Origin: Thinopyrum elongatum
Lineage: Eukaryota > Streptophyta > Magnoliopsida > Poales > Poaceae
Length of the DNA: 64,000 nt
Reading direction: 5' to 3'
Assembly (NCBI GenBank): GCA_011799875.1
Contig: CM022301.1
Span: forward strand, 215,942,526 to 216,006,525
Part shown: positions 23,844 to 35,744 of the stretch, in pieces
How positions within the stretch are numbered: position 1 is the stretch's first letter
Layout of the letters: each line of letters starts with the position of its first letter
The notes under the pieces: model-generated
The model's database searches: none
Told to the model about the DNA's origin: nothing
The model's input: only the letters and a program-made list of their open reading frames with translations
Position numbers and translations under genes: made by a program

Positions 23844-26800
23844 ATGACTATCGTCAACTGGGAACGTTCTCTGGTTACCAAGGAGATTCTCAATGACTAT
23901 GTAGGCCAAGGCCTATTGGCGAGTCAGCAAGAAATTGGATGGCGAACTAGCAATGGGGAAGTAATCCCTACCCCCGCCGAGGATGAGATTGTGGTCTTTA
24001 CTAATCACATACTCAGAGGGTTTACCCCACCCGGGTCTAAATTCTTTTGGGACCTCCTCCACTATTTCAACTTGCACCCTCAAGACATAGGTCCAAACTC
24101 AGTATCCAACATCTGCCACTTTCAAATCTTCTGTGAGGTTTATCTGCAAACAGCACCCACTGTTCCCCTGTTCAAGGAATTCTTTTATATATACCGCGAG
24201 ACTGAATGTCAAAATGGCCCAAGTCAAGAGTTAGCTGGAATCTCTATTCAGAGACGAAGAGACAACAGTTTTCGCTCCACCATTTTACCAAGCCACCCCA
24301 AGGGATGGGTGACCACCTGGTTTTACTGTAAGAATACTGCTCCAGCAATAGAAAATCCTTTGCCCGGGTTTAGGGCTGATCGTCTTCCAACAAATTTTGA
24401 CCCGCCAAGCAAAATTATTCCAGAAGAGCATGTCGAGGCCTTCCCATTCCTTTCTAAGGCTAAAGCTTTACTGGCTCATGAGTTGCTCGGACTTGACTTA
24501 ACCCGTTGCTGGGTCTCTTGGAAGATACTCCCTTTAAGCCGCCGTCCCGGATTAATGAATGAATACTCTGGCGAGCTCAATGACCCTCAACGGTACACTG
24601 AAGACAACTTTACCACCAAAGAAGTCTTTAAAGCTATGAGGACCCTGCTTGGCGAGTCTCAGGAGAACTGCAATAAAGTTGGTCTGTCGCCCTTCTTTAA
24701 ATAAAATCCAGCTCCACCTGTAAGTGTTTATATTTATCAGGTTCAATACAGATCAACTCTTCATTATGCTTTGTTTTAATCTTTTATACTTATCCAGGCT
24801 GACTCCGCTTTCTGGACCAAGAAACCGCAAGCCGCCGCCCCGGTCAAGAAGCCTAAGACCAAAACCCGTGCTCTGGGCCGCCGTAAGAAACAAGCTGCAG
24901 AAGATCTTCTCAAGCTGGACGACTCGAAGGTAGAACTCGACTCCCTTGGTCATATTTTATGCAACTTATTGATGCCCACTCTTCTCAGGATGACGCAGAG
25001 ACAAGCCAGGCTGATGCAGCAGAGGTAAAAACTATCTCCTCCGACTCAAACCCTTTGCCAAGAAAGAAAACCCGGCGGGTCATCCGGAAAGTAAGATTTT
25101 CTCATCCTGTTGCTCATTTGGACCCCAATTTTCTTTTGAAGAAACAACAGCATGACTCAAGACGTATGACCCGGAGTGACGGTTCTCAAGACCTCAACTC
25201 TGGCTTACCCAATACTCCTGCTCCTCGCAAGCATCGAAATGAGGTGCCTCATAGCCCAACTCTTTCTCTTTCGAAGGCTGGTCTTTTTCGTCAACCTCTT
25301 AATCCTTCTGACTCAAATTATCAGGGAACACCTCCATCATCCAGCGACTCTACCGGAACTCAAATGCATGTCTTCAAGGTTGCCCAAGGGTAAGTATTTC
25401 TACTTGTTCATAAATGATTTGCAATGACATGTTCTCATGAGCTCTTGTATCTTTGTTACAGAGGCGTAGCCAAGGCGGGTAAAAAAACAAAAGCTGGGCG
25501 GGTCTTCAAAGGATCCCAAAACTGCTGAACCAGAAAAGCAAATAGCAGAAATGTCTGAGGCCCTTATTCAAGATCCTGAAGAGCCTGTCAATGACCCGCC
25601 ACCGACAACTGATGCCACCGTTCATGAGCCAATTCATAATGAAATCAACCCGGCTACCCATCCAGACCCGCCAAGCCCCAAGTCGCCAACTCCTCTAAAG
25701 CCAACTGAAGAGATCCCTCTCGAGAAGAACACTGAAGATGTTATCATTACTGGCATAGGTTATACAGAGCCAGGAAATCCTACTGTCTTGGCTAAACATA
25801 GTGCCAAAGAAGAGCCGCCAGTCGCAGACAAGGGCAAGCTAAAACTAGATCTGCAGCACTATGCAGATTTTAGCGCAGGCGAGTTGCACGCAGGCTACTT
25901 AAGCCGCCTGCACACAAGCCGTGATATGGAGGCTGGCCTGGTTAACCTGATGAGGCAGAAGTTCGAGGTACAAACTAAACCTCTTTCCACTGGTTCATAT
26001 GCATATAGTCATGTAGCCCCCAAGGGCCGGCCTATCCTACCAAGGATGAACCGGGTCTTCAAATCATTAATTTTGAATACAACCATATGTAACACTCAAG
26101 GGCCGGCTTATCCTACCAAGGATAAGCCGGGTCTTCAATGATCTTAATAGAATCAAACATGTAGCCCCCAAGGGCCGGCTTAATCTGACAAGATAAACCG
26201 GGTCTTCAATGACCTTAGTAGAATCAAACATGTAGCCCCCAAGGGCCGGCTTAATCTAACAAGATAGGCCGGGTCTTCAATGACCTTAGTAGAATCAGAT
26301 ATGTAGCCCCCAAGGGCCGACTTAATCTGACAAGATAAGCTGGGTCTTCAATGACCTTAGTAGAATCAAATATGTAGCCCCCAAGGGCCGGCTTAATCTG
26401 ACAAGATAAGTCGGGTCTTCAATGACCTTAGTAGAATCAAATATGTAGCCCCCAAGGGCCGGCTTAATCTGACAAGATAAGCCGGGTCATCATAAGAATT
26501 GAAATGACCTACATTAGCCCCCAAGTGCCAAGTATATTGCTTGCAATGTGCTCTGGGACTTAAATACTTGTATAATATTGACATTGTTCATTGTGTAATA
26601 ATCATTATTGCTTCAACATTGTATTTCAGGAAGAGTTGAACATGAAGGAATCACAACTAGGCGACTTGAAGAAAAATATTGAGCTGCAACAGGCTGAAAC
26701 TTCCAAGGCCGAGTCCGAATTAAAAACTTCCTTGGAAGAATTTGAAAAGGTCAAGGCGGGTTTCGAAGCTGAGAGAAACACCTGGGATTCTAACAAAGCT

Positions 26801-27653
26801 ACACTGCTAAAGAGAGCCGAAGAGGCTGAAAATCAACTTAAGCCGGTGACTGAGGAACTTGCCGGCTTAAAACAACATATAACCCACATGACAGCCGCCA
26901 TCTTTGGTAAGTTAAACAGCTGTACTTTACTATTATTGTTAACACTTCTTTGACTCGCCTGGCGATTCATGATAGATAATATTTAACCCGCCTGGCGACT
27001 CTTGGACAGGCCCCAGAAGTGCCAATCTTGGCTAGAACATGTTGCCAAAATTGAAGGCGGTGTATTCATTGGCCGAACAGTTATATGCTGGGACGCAACG
27101 CAGCCTTGCAGCTTTGTCAGGCAGAAAGAAACCTCCAACGTTAATCAAGACCGTCTTAGACCAACTGTCGACATCGCTGGCTCAAGTGGAAGAGATTAAA
27201 TTATCAGCCGCCCCAGCCGGAGCTATTGTTGCTCTAGGCCGAGCCAAGGCGTGGCAGTCAGAGCTTGACCCGGAGGAGATAGCAACCTGGTGCCCAGAAT
27301 TCAAAGATGACAAGTCACCCTTTGAAGAGAAAGACTTTAATCAATGCGTCAGAGAGATGCGGCCCGTAGCTTGCAAGCTTATTGAAGAGCTGAATCTGAA
27401 CCACTACACGTTGGCTTATGATGAGAACAACAACAAGACCAAGCCGCCCATGCATGAAGTGATGGATCTTGTTCCTCCCAGGTGTAAGCACATCTTCGCC
27501 CCTGATCTTGACTCTTCAATTATACTTAACGATGAGGCCACGTTCGAAGCTTTAACCGGCATCGACTGGACATCGGCTGACCTCCAGATGGTCGAAGAAG
27601 AAAAGCCGGCACGGGATGACCCACAATCTTCAAGACGTCAGGAAGACAACTGA
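23844..27653 (+). pseudogene. Antisense multi-exon gene of element F (Transposase_28-like), broken
   Basis: Six exons are supported by GT-AG junctions: 23844-24719, 24798-24929, 24989-25389, 25462-25967, 26630-26906, 27010-27653. Reading phase is kept at all five junctions (0, 0, 2, 0, 1). Exon 1 encodes a domain resembling the plant 'putative gypsy type transposon' family (PF04195, from memory). Exons 2-4 are Lys/Pro-rich and acidic, exon 5 is a coiled coil with Glu/Lys heptads, and exon 6 a conserved-looking acidic C-terminus. Breaks: TAA at 24702-24704, a frameshift in or near the A-run at 25481-25499, and TAG at 27033-27035. It is transcribed opposite to F's own gag-pol. Antisense ORFs between integrase and 3' LTR are known for Tat/Ogre elements; their function is unknown. 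Confidence 0.75.
26011..26495 (+). repeat. Tandem repeat of seven ~71-bp units inside intron 4 of the antisense gene
   Basis: Units start at 26011, 26087, 26159, 26230, 26301, 26372 and 26443, so the period is 76, 72, then 71 four times. Each has GTAGCCCCCAAGGG (GTAACACTCAAGGG in unit 2), which reads as a G-rich polypurine-like tract on the minus strand, followed by an inverted repeat. In unit 2 the arms are a perfect 12 bp (26103-26114 with 26119-26130). Confidence 0.9.
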
Positions 27654-28636
27654 CCATAACAAGGATGATCCAGGCAGCTCTCAGACCGGGTTATAGGAGT
27701 GCAGCTCCAAAAACTCGATCGAAAAACTTTTTTGGGTTCAGCTGAAGCCGTGCAATAGGGTAGTTAAAACATTGATCCGCCTTGTCATGCCTTCGTGCAT
27801 GTTTATCTCCACTTTTGACCCAGTAATTGAACTTCATGTCATGCTCAATCTGACCATATATAAGCCTTTGCAAGTCACCATGCTCTTCACCTTTCATTTT
27901 GTATACTTTGCAGAAGACTTCATCAACATATATGCTAGCGACGTAAAGTCAGAAACCAGGGCGGCTTACCAAACCCGAAGACTTGTAGCCTCATAGCCAC
28001 AGCTATTCCAATCAATCATACTGACGGCTTAAAGTCCAAAGCCAGGGCGGGTTACAACCCAAAAAATACACAAATATGAGCATCATAATCCGGAGCCTCA
28101 CGACCCAGGTAGTCAAAATTTACAAAAGCAAAAACTTAATAAAAAACATCAAAAAATCCAAAAGAGAGAGATACACCAAATCTCAAATTTTTGCTAGGCC
28201 GTCTTTCAAGACATGACCAAACAAGTTGGCTCATAGGCTTTGTGCTTTCAAGGCCGCACAGCCATTGAGTTTATCCTAGCTCACCGTAAGCCGGCTCTCA
28301 CGTGACACAAGCCGCTGTTTTAACCTTAACAAGTTCAGGGTCTAAAAAAGATTGACTGTTAAGAGTTCGGCGGGTCACCTGGCGGAGTAGCAAGTTGCAA
28401 ACATGCAGGATAACTCATAATTTGGCATCTCATGCCTAGTCAAGAGGGTATGAAAGCTAAACCCGGTGGGTTGGAAGCCCCCAAGTGACATTATGATCAA
28501 TTAATAAAGACTCAGATACACAGAAATGAAACGACAGAGGCCCTGAATTTTTCAGGGATGCCGGCTTTATTATATTTGACCATAAAAAGATATATACACA
28601 TCATCAAAAGTATGTACAATGATAAGAGCCGGTGGC
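27654..28636. other. Noncoding stretch between antisense gene and pol of F
   Basis: No frame on either strand looks coding. CCCTGAA-TTT-TTCAGGG (28542-28558) is a short perfect hairpin near where transcripts from the two strands would converge. TTATTATATTTG just after it is a weak polyadenylation candidate for the plus-strand gene. Confidence 0.55.
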
Positions 28637-31600
28637 TCAGGTGTAGTAAGGCCGAAGATGAGCAATGTTCCAAGGCCCGTTGGTTTCCTGCTCAGAGGTG
28701 CGTGACTCCTTGCGCTCACATATATCAATAAGATAATACGAGCCATTGTTGAAATTTTTGCTAACCACAAAAGGTCCTTCCTAGGGTGGGGACAGCTTAT
28801 GCATGTCAGTTTGATCTTGAATCAGCCGGAGTACTAAGTTGCCCTCTTGAAACGCCCGAGTCTTAACTCTGCGGCTATGATAGCGACGCATGTCTTGTTG
28901 ATAAATCGCCGACCGGGCCACCGCATGGTCACGCTCTTCATCCAAAACATCAAGCGCGTTCTGATGTGTTGTCTCATTATCAGCTTCAACATAAGCCGCC
29001 ACTCGGGCGAGTCATGACGTATATCACTTGGGAGAACCGCCTCTGCACCATAGACCATGAAGAAAGGCGTATAGCCTGTTGACCTATTGGGGGTGGTATT
29101 AATACTCCAAACCACGAAAGGTAATTCCTCCACCCAACAACCCGGCGTTCGCTCCAAAGGAACCATAAGCCGGGGCTTAACACCTCGCAAGATTTCTTGG
29201 TTAGCTCGTTCAGCTTAACCATTAGACTATGGATGAGCCACTGAGGAAACATCGAGCCGGATATGCTCTTGTTGACAGAACTCTTTCATAGCTCCTTTGG
29301 ACAGATTAGTACCATTGTCAGTGATGATACTATGAGGATAACCAAAGCGGAAGATCAGCTTTTTAACAAACTGAACTGCAGTCGCTGCATCACACTTGCT
29401 GACTGGCTCCACCTCAATCCACTTGGTAAACTTGCCAACCGCCACCAAAACATGGGTCTTCTTATCCTTGGACCTCTTGAATGGTCCAACCATGTCAAGC
29501 CCCCAGACTGCAAACAGCCAAGTTATGGGAATCATCCGTAATTCTTGAGCCGGCACATGAGCTCGCCTTGTAAACTTCTGACATCCATCACATTTGCTAA
29601 CAATATCCTCTACATCAACATGAGCCGTCAACCAATAAAAGCCATGACGAAAAGCTTTAGCTACTAAAGACTTAGAACCGGCATGATGACCACAATCACC
29701 TTCATGAATCTCTCTTAAGATCTCACGGCCCTCTTCAGGAGAAACACAACGTTGAAACACGCCTGTCACACTGCATCGGTGTAACTCGTCGTTGACAATA
29801 GTCATAGACTTAGACCTCCTGATTATTTATCTTGCCAAAGTTTCATCCTCAGGTAACTCGCCCCTGGTCATATAGGCCAAGTAGGGAAGCGTCCAATCAG
29901 GAATAGCATGGAGAGCCGCCACCAACTGCGCCTCCGGGTCAGGGATAGCAAGGTCTTCTTCAGATGGTAACTTGACCGAAGGATTATGCAATATGTCAAG
30001 AAACACATTAGAAGGCACCGGCTTACGTTGAGACCCAAGCCAGCTTAAGGCATCAGCCGCCTCATTCTTCCTTCGATCAAGGTGATCCACCTGATAGCCC
30101 TTGAAATGTCCAGCAATATTGTCAATCGCCCGACGGTAAGCCGCCATGAGCGGGTCTTTGGAATCCCATGTACCTGAGACTTGCTGAGCCAAAAGGTCAG
30201 AGTCACCAAAACACCTGACCCGGCTAAATTCATCTCCTTGGCCATACGGAGGTCATGGAGTAAAGCCTCATATTCAGCTGCATTGTTAGTACAAGGAAAC
30301 ATTAGCCTTAAAACATAACAAAACTTGTCACCTCTCGGGGAAGTCAAAATAACTCCAGCCCCCGAGCATTCCAACTGCCTAGACCCATCAAAGTGGATCG
30401 TCCAATACGTGTTATCGGGCTTCTCCTCGGGTGTCTGCAACTCTGTCCAGTCATTGATGAAATCCACCAGAGCTTGTGATGTGATGGCTGTTCTTAGCAC
30501 ATATTTCAGACCATGAGGTCCAAGTTCAATTGCCCAGTTAGCCACCCGGCCTGTGGCCTCCCTGTTCTGAATAATATCTCCTAAGGGAGTAGAGCTGACC
30601 ACAGTAATAGGATGACCAAGAAAATAATGCTTCAGCTTGCGACTCGCCATGAACACCCCATATACTAGTTTCTGCCAATGCGGATAGCATTGCTTGGACT
30701 CAATCAACACCTCACTGACATAATAAGTCGGCCGCTGGACTGGGTACTCCTTACCCGCCTCCTTGCGCTCCACAACAATCGCCACACTGACAGCCATACT
30801 ATTAGCCGCCACATATAGGAGCAATGGCTCTTTCTCAATGGGAGCCGCAAGGACTGGCAGCTCAACTAACTGCTTTTTGAGCGCCTCAAACGCCTTATCA
30901 GCTGCATCACTCCAGACAAAATGATATGCCTTCTTCATCATCTGGTATAAAGGAATTGCCTTCTCTCCCAGGCGACTTATTAACCGGCTTAGAGCCGCGA
31001 TATGACCCGCCAGGCGCTGGACATCATTGACACATGCCGGATTAGCCAACGAAGTGATAGCCTTAATCTTCTCCGGGTTAGCTTCAATACCTCTCTATAA
31101 AACCAAAAAAACCCAATAGCTTGCCTGCAGGCACACCAAAAACACACTTGGCCGTGTTAAGCCTCATTTTATAGACCCGGAGATTGTCAAAAGTCTCCCT
31201 TAGATCATCCAGGAGAGTCTCCTTCTTTCTGGATTTGACCACGATATCATCCACATAAGAATGCACATTACGCCTGATCTGACTGTGAAAGCAATTCTGA
31301 ACACAGTGTTGATAAGTCGCCTGAGCACTCTTAAGCCCAAAAGGCATAGAGACATAGCAGAAGGCTCCAAAAGGGGTGATAAAAGATGCCTTCTCTTGGT
31401 CCTTAACTGCCATCTTGATCTGATGATAACCAGAATAAGCATCCAGGAAACATAAACTCTCACAACCCGCCGTGGCATCAATAATCTCATCGATATGAGG
31501 GAGAGCAAATGGATCTGCTGGACAAGCTTTGTTAAGATCTGTGTAGTCAACACACATATGCCAAGTGCCGTTCTTCTTGAGTACTAGCACCGGGTTAGCC

Positions 31601-33114
31601 AACCACTTAGGGTGGAAAACTTCCACAATAAACCCAGCTGCTAAGAGCCGGGCTACCTCCTCTCCAATAGCCTTACGTCATTCTTTATTGAAACGACGAA
31701 GAAATTGCTTGACCGGCTTAAACTTAGGATCCACATTAAGGGTGTGCTCAGCGAACTCTCTTGGTACACCTGTCATGTTTGAAGGTTTCCATGCGAAGAT
31801 GTCCCGATTCTCACGGATGAATTCGATGAGCGCGCTTTCCTATGTAGGATCCATATTAGCCCCCACTGTGAACTGCTGAGATGAGTTGCCAGGGACAAAG
31901 TCAACCTGCTTAGTATCATCAACTGACTTAAACTTCAACAAAGGGTCTTGCTCAGTAGTGGGCTTCTTTAAAGGGGTCATATTCGCCGGGTCAACATTAC
32001 CCTTATAAAACTTAAGTTCCTCCGTGGCACAGGCCGACTCAGCATAAGCAGCATCTCCTTCCTCACATTCCAAGGCAATTTTTCGATCACCATGGACCAT
32101 AATAGTACCCTTACGCCCTGGCATCTTAAGCTGTAAATAAACATAACAAGGTCGAGCCATAAATTTGGCATAAGCCGGCCGTCCAAACAAGGCATGATAA
32201 GGGCTCTTGATTTTGACCACTTCAAACCATAATGTCTCTATTCTGTAGTCATAATCATCGCCAAAAGCCACTTCCAGGGCAATCTTTCAAACAGGATATG
32301 CCGACTTACCAGGTACCACACCATGAAAAACTGTAGAAGACAGCTTAAGATCTTTATCAGTTAAGTTCATCCGCCGAAAGGTGTCATAATAAAGGATATT
32401 AATGTTGCTGCCACCATCCATGAGCACTTTAGTGAATTTATAACCCCTGATCTGAGGGGCTACCACCAACGCTAGCTGACCCGGATTGTCAACCCTGGGC
32501 GGGTGATCCTCTCGACTCCATGTGATTGGATACTCTGACCACAGCAAGTATTGAGGTACCGCTGGCTCAATTACACTGACTGCGTGTTTATGAACCTTCT
32601 GATCTCGCTTGCAAAGACTTGTGGTGAAAACATGATACTGGCCACTGTTGAGCTGCTTTGGATTACTCTGGTATCCTGACTGATGCTGCTGGTTACCTTG
32701 ACCAGACTGTTAGTAATAACCACCCTGGTTACCCTGTCCTTGATACCCAGAACTTGAGCCGCCATCACCAAAGCCGGGCCTCTGTGAGCCGGATCCTGAC
32801 CCGCCAGGCGGGCCATTATTGTTGCCATGATTCTGATTGAAGTTGGAATTCCTGTACTCTCGCATGATGAAATAGTCCTTCCAAGCATGAGTCGCCGGTT
32901 TATTGGGCAGGCTGTGTTTTGGACAAGGCTCATTCATCATCGCCTCAATATTAAAGTTCTTCCCTCCAAAGGACTGCTTACCATTACCATTACGACACTA
33001 GTTTTTATATCCATTGTTGGTGTTAGCTACAAGATTTGACCCGCCATCGGGTTGAATGCGCTTACCACCGTTACCCCGGTTGTTGCTGTTATGCCCTGTC
33101 ACGTTCTGCTGCTG
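28637..33114 (-). pseudogene. pol of element F: gag C-terminus, protease, RT, RNase H, second RNase H, integrase
   Basis: Read right to left. Gly/Asn-rich gag tail (33114-32700); protease with MDGGSNINILY (Asp near 32418); RT with SYVDDIVVKS (YVDD at 31246-31257); a first RNase H whose usual catalytic Asp position reads LLLYVAAN; and a second, archaeal-type RNase H with HFDGS (Asp near 30389), NNAAEYEAL (Glu near 30275) and GDSDLL (about 30200). Integrase follows with its His/Cys zinc region, LDMVGPF, TDNGTN and ANQEIL, ending at TGA 28637-28639. There are many breaks, including a frameshift near 30200 and two stops in the integrase where relatives have Gln (HP*SNG*AER, about 29215-29230). 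Inactive copy. Confidence 0.9.
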
Positions 33115-33119
33115 ACCCT
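33115..33119. repeat. Left target-site duplication of H (ACCCT)
   Basis: ACCCT at 33115-33119 is repeated exactly at 40326-40330, directly outside H's LTRs. It interrupts F's gag. Confidence 0.95.
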
Positions 33120-33390
33120 TGATACGTCTCCAACGTATCTATAATTTATGTAGTATTCATGCTGTTATATTATCATTCTTGGATGTTTTACAATCATTTT
33201 ATAGCAACTTTATATCATTTTTTTGGGACTAACCTATTGACCCAGTGCCCAGTGCCAGTTGCTGTTTTTGCTTGTTTTTTACATCGCAGGAAATCAATAC
33301 CAAACGGAGTCCAAACACCACGAAACTTTTTGTGGATTTTTTATGGACTAGAAGACATCCAATGGGCCAGAGCAGCACCTGGGGGGTGCC

Positions 33391-33462
33391 CCGAGGGGGG
33401 CACAACCCACCAGGGCGCGCCTGGGGGCCCAGGCGCGCCCAGGTGGGTTGTGCCCACCTCGG
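33391..33462. repeat. Inverted repeat in U3 of H's 5' LTR
   Basis: Arms 33391-33425 and 33428-33462, two-base centre, 33 of 35 positions complementary (mismatches at 33397/33456 and 33412/33441). The copy in the 3' LTR is 39034-39068 with 39071-39105 and has one further mismatch. Confidence 0.95.
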
Positions 33463-33488
33463 TGGCCTCCCGCACCCCCTCTTCGCCC

Positions 33489-33495
33489 TATAAAT
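33489..33495 (+). promoter_or_regulatory. TATA box of H's 5' LTR
   Basis: TATAAAT, 27 bases after the inverted repeat. The 3' LTR has it at 39132-39138, and solo LTR G has TATAAATA in the same setting. Confidence 0.7.
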
Positions 33496-34688
33496 CATCA
33501 AATATTCCAAAAACCCTCGGGGCAACCCTAGATCAGAAGTTCTGCTGCTGCAACGCCTCTGTATCCATGAGATCCAATCTAGACCCCGTTTCGGCACCCT
33601 GCCGGAGGGGGAGATCATCACCGGTGGCCATCTTCATCATCCCAGCGGCCACCACTATGAGGAGGGAGTAGTCCACCCTCGGGGCTGAGGGTTTGTACCA
33701 GTAGCTATGTGTTTAATCTCTCTCTCGTGTTCTTGAGATGTCACGATCTTGATGTATCACGGGCTTTGTTAATATAGTCGGATCATATGGTGTTTTCCCC
33801 TCTCTATCTTGTTGTGATGAATTGAGTTTTCCCTTTGAGATTTCATTTTATCCGATTGAATACTTTTATGGATTTGAGAGAACTTGATATATATCTTGCA
33901 TACGAATACCCGTGGTGATAATGGGGTATTATATTGATTCACTTGATATATGTTTTGGCACTCAACTCGCAGATTCCCGAGGTGACATTGGGGTAATCTA
34001 TGCATAGAGGTTGATGCACGTTCTTGTCTTTGTTTCTCCGGTAGAAATCTTGGGGCACTCTTTGAGGTTCTTTGTGTTGGATTGAGCATTACGAATCTAA
34101 ATTTGCTTTGGTGTTATTTTAGTACGAAATCTTGGATAGATCGATCGGAAAGAATAGCTTTGAGGTGGTTTCGTACCCCACAAACAATTTATTCTTATGT
34201 TCTCCGCTAGATAGGAACTTTGTAGTGATTCTTCATCTCACGTTGAGGGATGGTTATATGATCCAATTATATTAGCATTGTTGAGAGATTGCACTAGCGA
34301 AAGTACGGACCCTAGGCCTTGTTTTCAAGCATTGCAATACCGTTTGTGATCCGTTTTACCAATTGCTACCTTGCTGTTTTTTTATTTTCAGATTACAAAA
34401 ATATATTTCTACCATCCATATTTCACTTTTATCACCATCTCTTCGCCGAACTAGCGCACCTATACAATTTGCCATTGTATTGGGTGTGTTGGGGACACAA
34501 GAGACTTTTTATTATTTGGTTGCAGGGTTGTTTGAGAGAGACCATCTTCATCCTACACCTCCCACGGATTGATAAACCTTAGGTCATCCACTTGAGGGAA
34601 ATTTGCTACTGTCCTACAAAACTCTGCGCTTGCAGGCCCAACATGAGTCTACAAGAACAAGTTGTGTAGTACACATCAAGCTCTTTTC

Positions 34689-34706
34689 TGGCGCCGTTGC
34701 CGGGGA
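34689..34706 (+). other. Primer binding site of H, tRNA-Asp
   Basis: TGGCGCCGTTGCCGGGGA, ten bases after the LTR, is an exact complement of the plant tRNA-Asp 3' end. Confidence 0.92.
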
Positions 34707-34804
34707 GGTGAGTGCTTGAAGGTATATCTTTAGATCTTGCAATTGAATCTTTTAGTTTCTTGTTTTATCACTAGTTTGGTTTATAAAAAGAAAACTACAA
34801 AAAA

Positions 34805-35744
34805 ATGGAATTGAGGTTGCATCATATTGTTCATCTTTATAATGTCTTTCGTGAAAATGATGGAAAGGAAAATTGTGCTCAATTAATAGAGGAAGAATTC
34901 TATAAAATGTTTGACAATAAATCTTTCAATGATGAGCATGATTGCAATGTTTTTGTATGAACTCTTTGAATATCCATGATGTTAATGATATGCAAAGCCA
35001 TAAGCTTGGGGATGCTATGTTTGATGAAGATGATATTTTTAGTCCCCCAAGATTTAATGTGAATTTTTTTAATAAGATTGCATGCCTCCTATTTATGATG
35101 ATTATATTGATGAAAGTGGGTTTGGAAGAGTGTCAACTTTATGTAATGATGATCCCACTATTTTGGAGGGTGTTGAATCTTATTGTAATAATTATGAAAG
35201 TGGATTTTGAGAGGTCATGACTTTATTTAGTGATGAATCCACTATTTTGGAAGAGGTTTCAATTGACTCTGATAACAAAGTTGCTATCTATGATGATTAT
35301 GGTGATGACATGTATGCTAAATTGAATAATGATAACCATGAAAATTGTCATCATGATTTTAATTTTCAATCCCATGATAGTTATTTTGTTGAGTTTGCTC
35401 CCACTACTATTCATGAGAATAAATTTGCTTATGTGGAGAGTAAGAAAATTTCTATGCTTGTGGATCATGAAAAGAATGTTTTATGTGATAGCTATATTGT
35501 TGAATTCATTCATGATGCTACTGAAAAGTATTATGAGAGGGGAACTTATGCTTTTACATATTGCAATAATATCAAGTTTCCTCTCTATGTGTTGAAAATC
35601 TTGAAGTTTTGCTTGTTTTGCCTTCCTATGCTAGTTGATTCTTGTTCCCATAAGTTGTTTGCTCACAAAATCCCTATGCATAGGAAGTGGGTTAGACTTA
35701 AATGTGCTAGTCATATGCTTCATGATGCTCTCTTTGTGTTTTAA
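34805..35744 (+). pseudogene. Remnant gag-linker reading frame of H
   Basis: From ATG 34805 (MELRLHHIVHLYN) the frame is broken by TGA near 34957, by a shift near 35070 and by TGA near 35209; the last part is open from 35217 to TAA 35742-35744. I find no capsid, zinc knuckle or protease. The motif SGFG-V-TL--D-PT occurs twice (near 35115 and 35205) and also once in element C's gag-protease linker (SGFGEVKTL, about 19600), so this is probably an expanded and diverged linker. C's protease lies just after that motif; here it is gone. Its function is unknown. Confidence 0.6.

Larger units (their letters stand above)
33120..34678 (+). repeat. 5' LTR of H (1559 bp)
   Basis: Runs TGATACGTCTCC to GTACACATCA and matches 38764-40325. 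It holds a long inverted repeat (33391-33462) and a TATA box (33489-33495). The first roughly 250 bases resemble C's LTR while the sequence after the TATA box does not. Confidence 0.95.

Noticed and set aside
26011..26495. Regular repeat array resembling a CRISPR array
   Set aside because: Units are nearly identical across their whole length with no unique spacers, and the setting is a plant retrotransposon intron.
23844..27653. Host gene or captured gene fragment in F
   Set aside because: Position between integrase and 3' LTR and the antisense orientation fit the known extra ORF of Tat/Ogre elements; its first domain is transposon-associated.
33159..33671. Frames in H's U3 region (also 38873-39318)
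   Set aside because: They are produced by the GC-rich inverted repeat and run on both strands.
34689..34706. tRNA-like sequences at 8096, 18010, 34689 and 42403
   Set aside because: Only the complement of tRNA 3' ends is present; these are primer binding sites, not tRNA genes.
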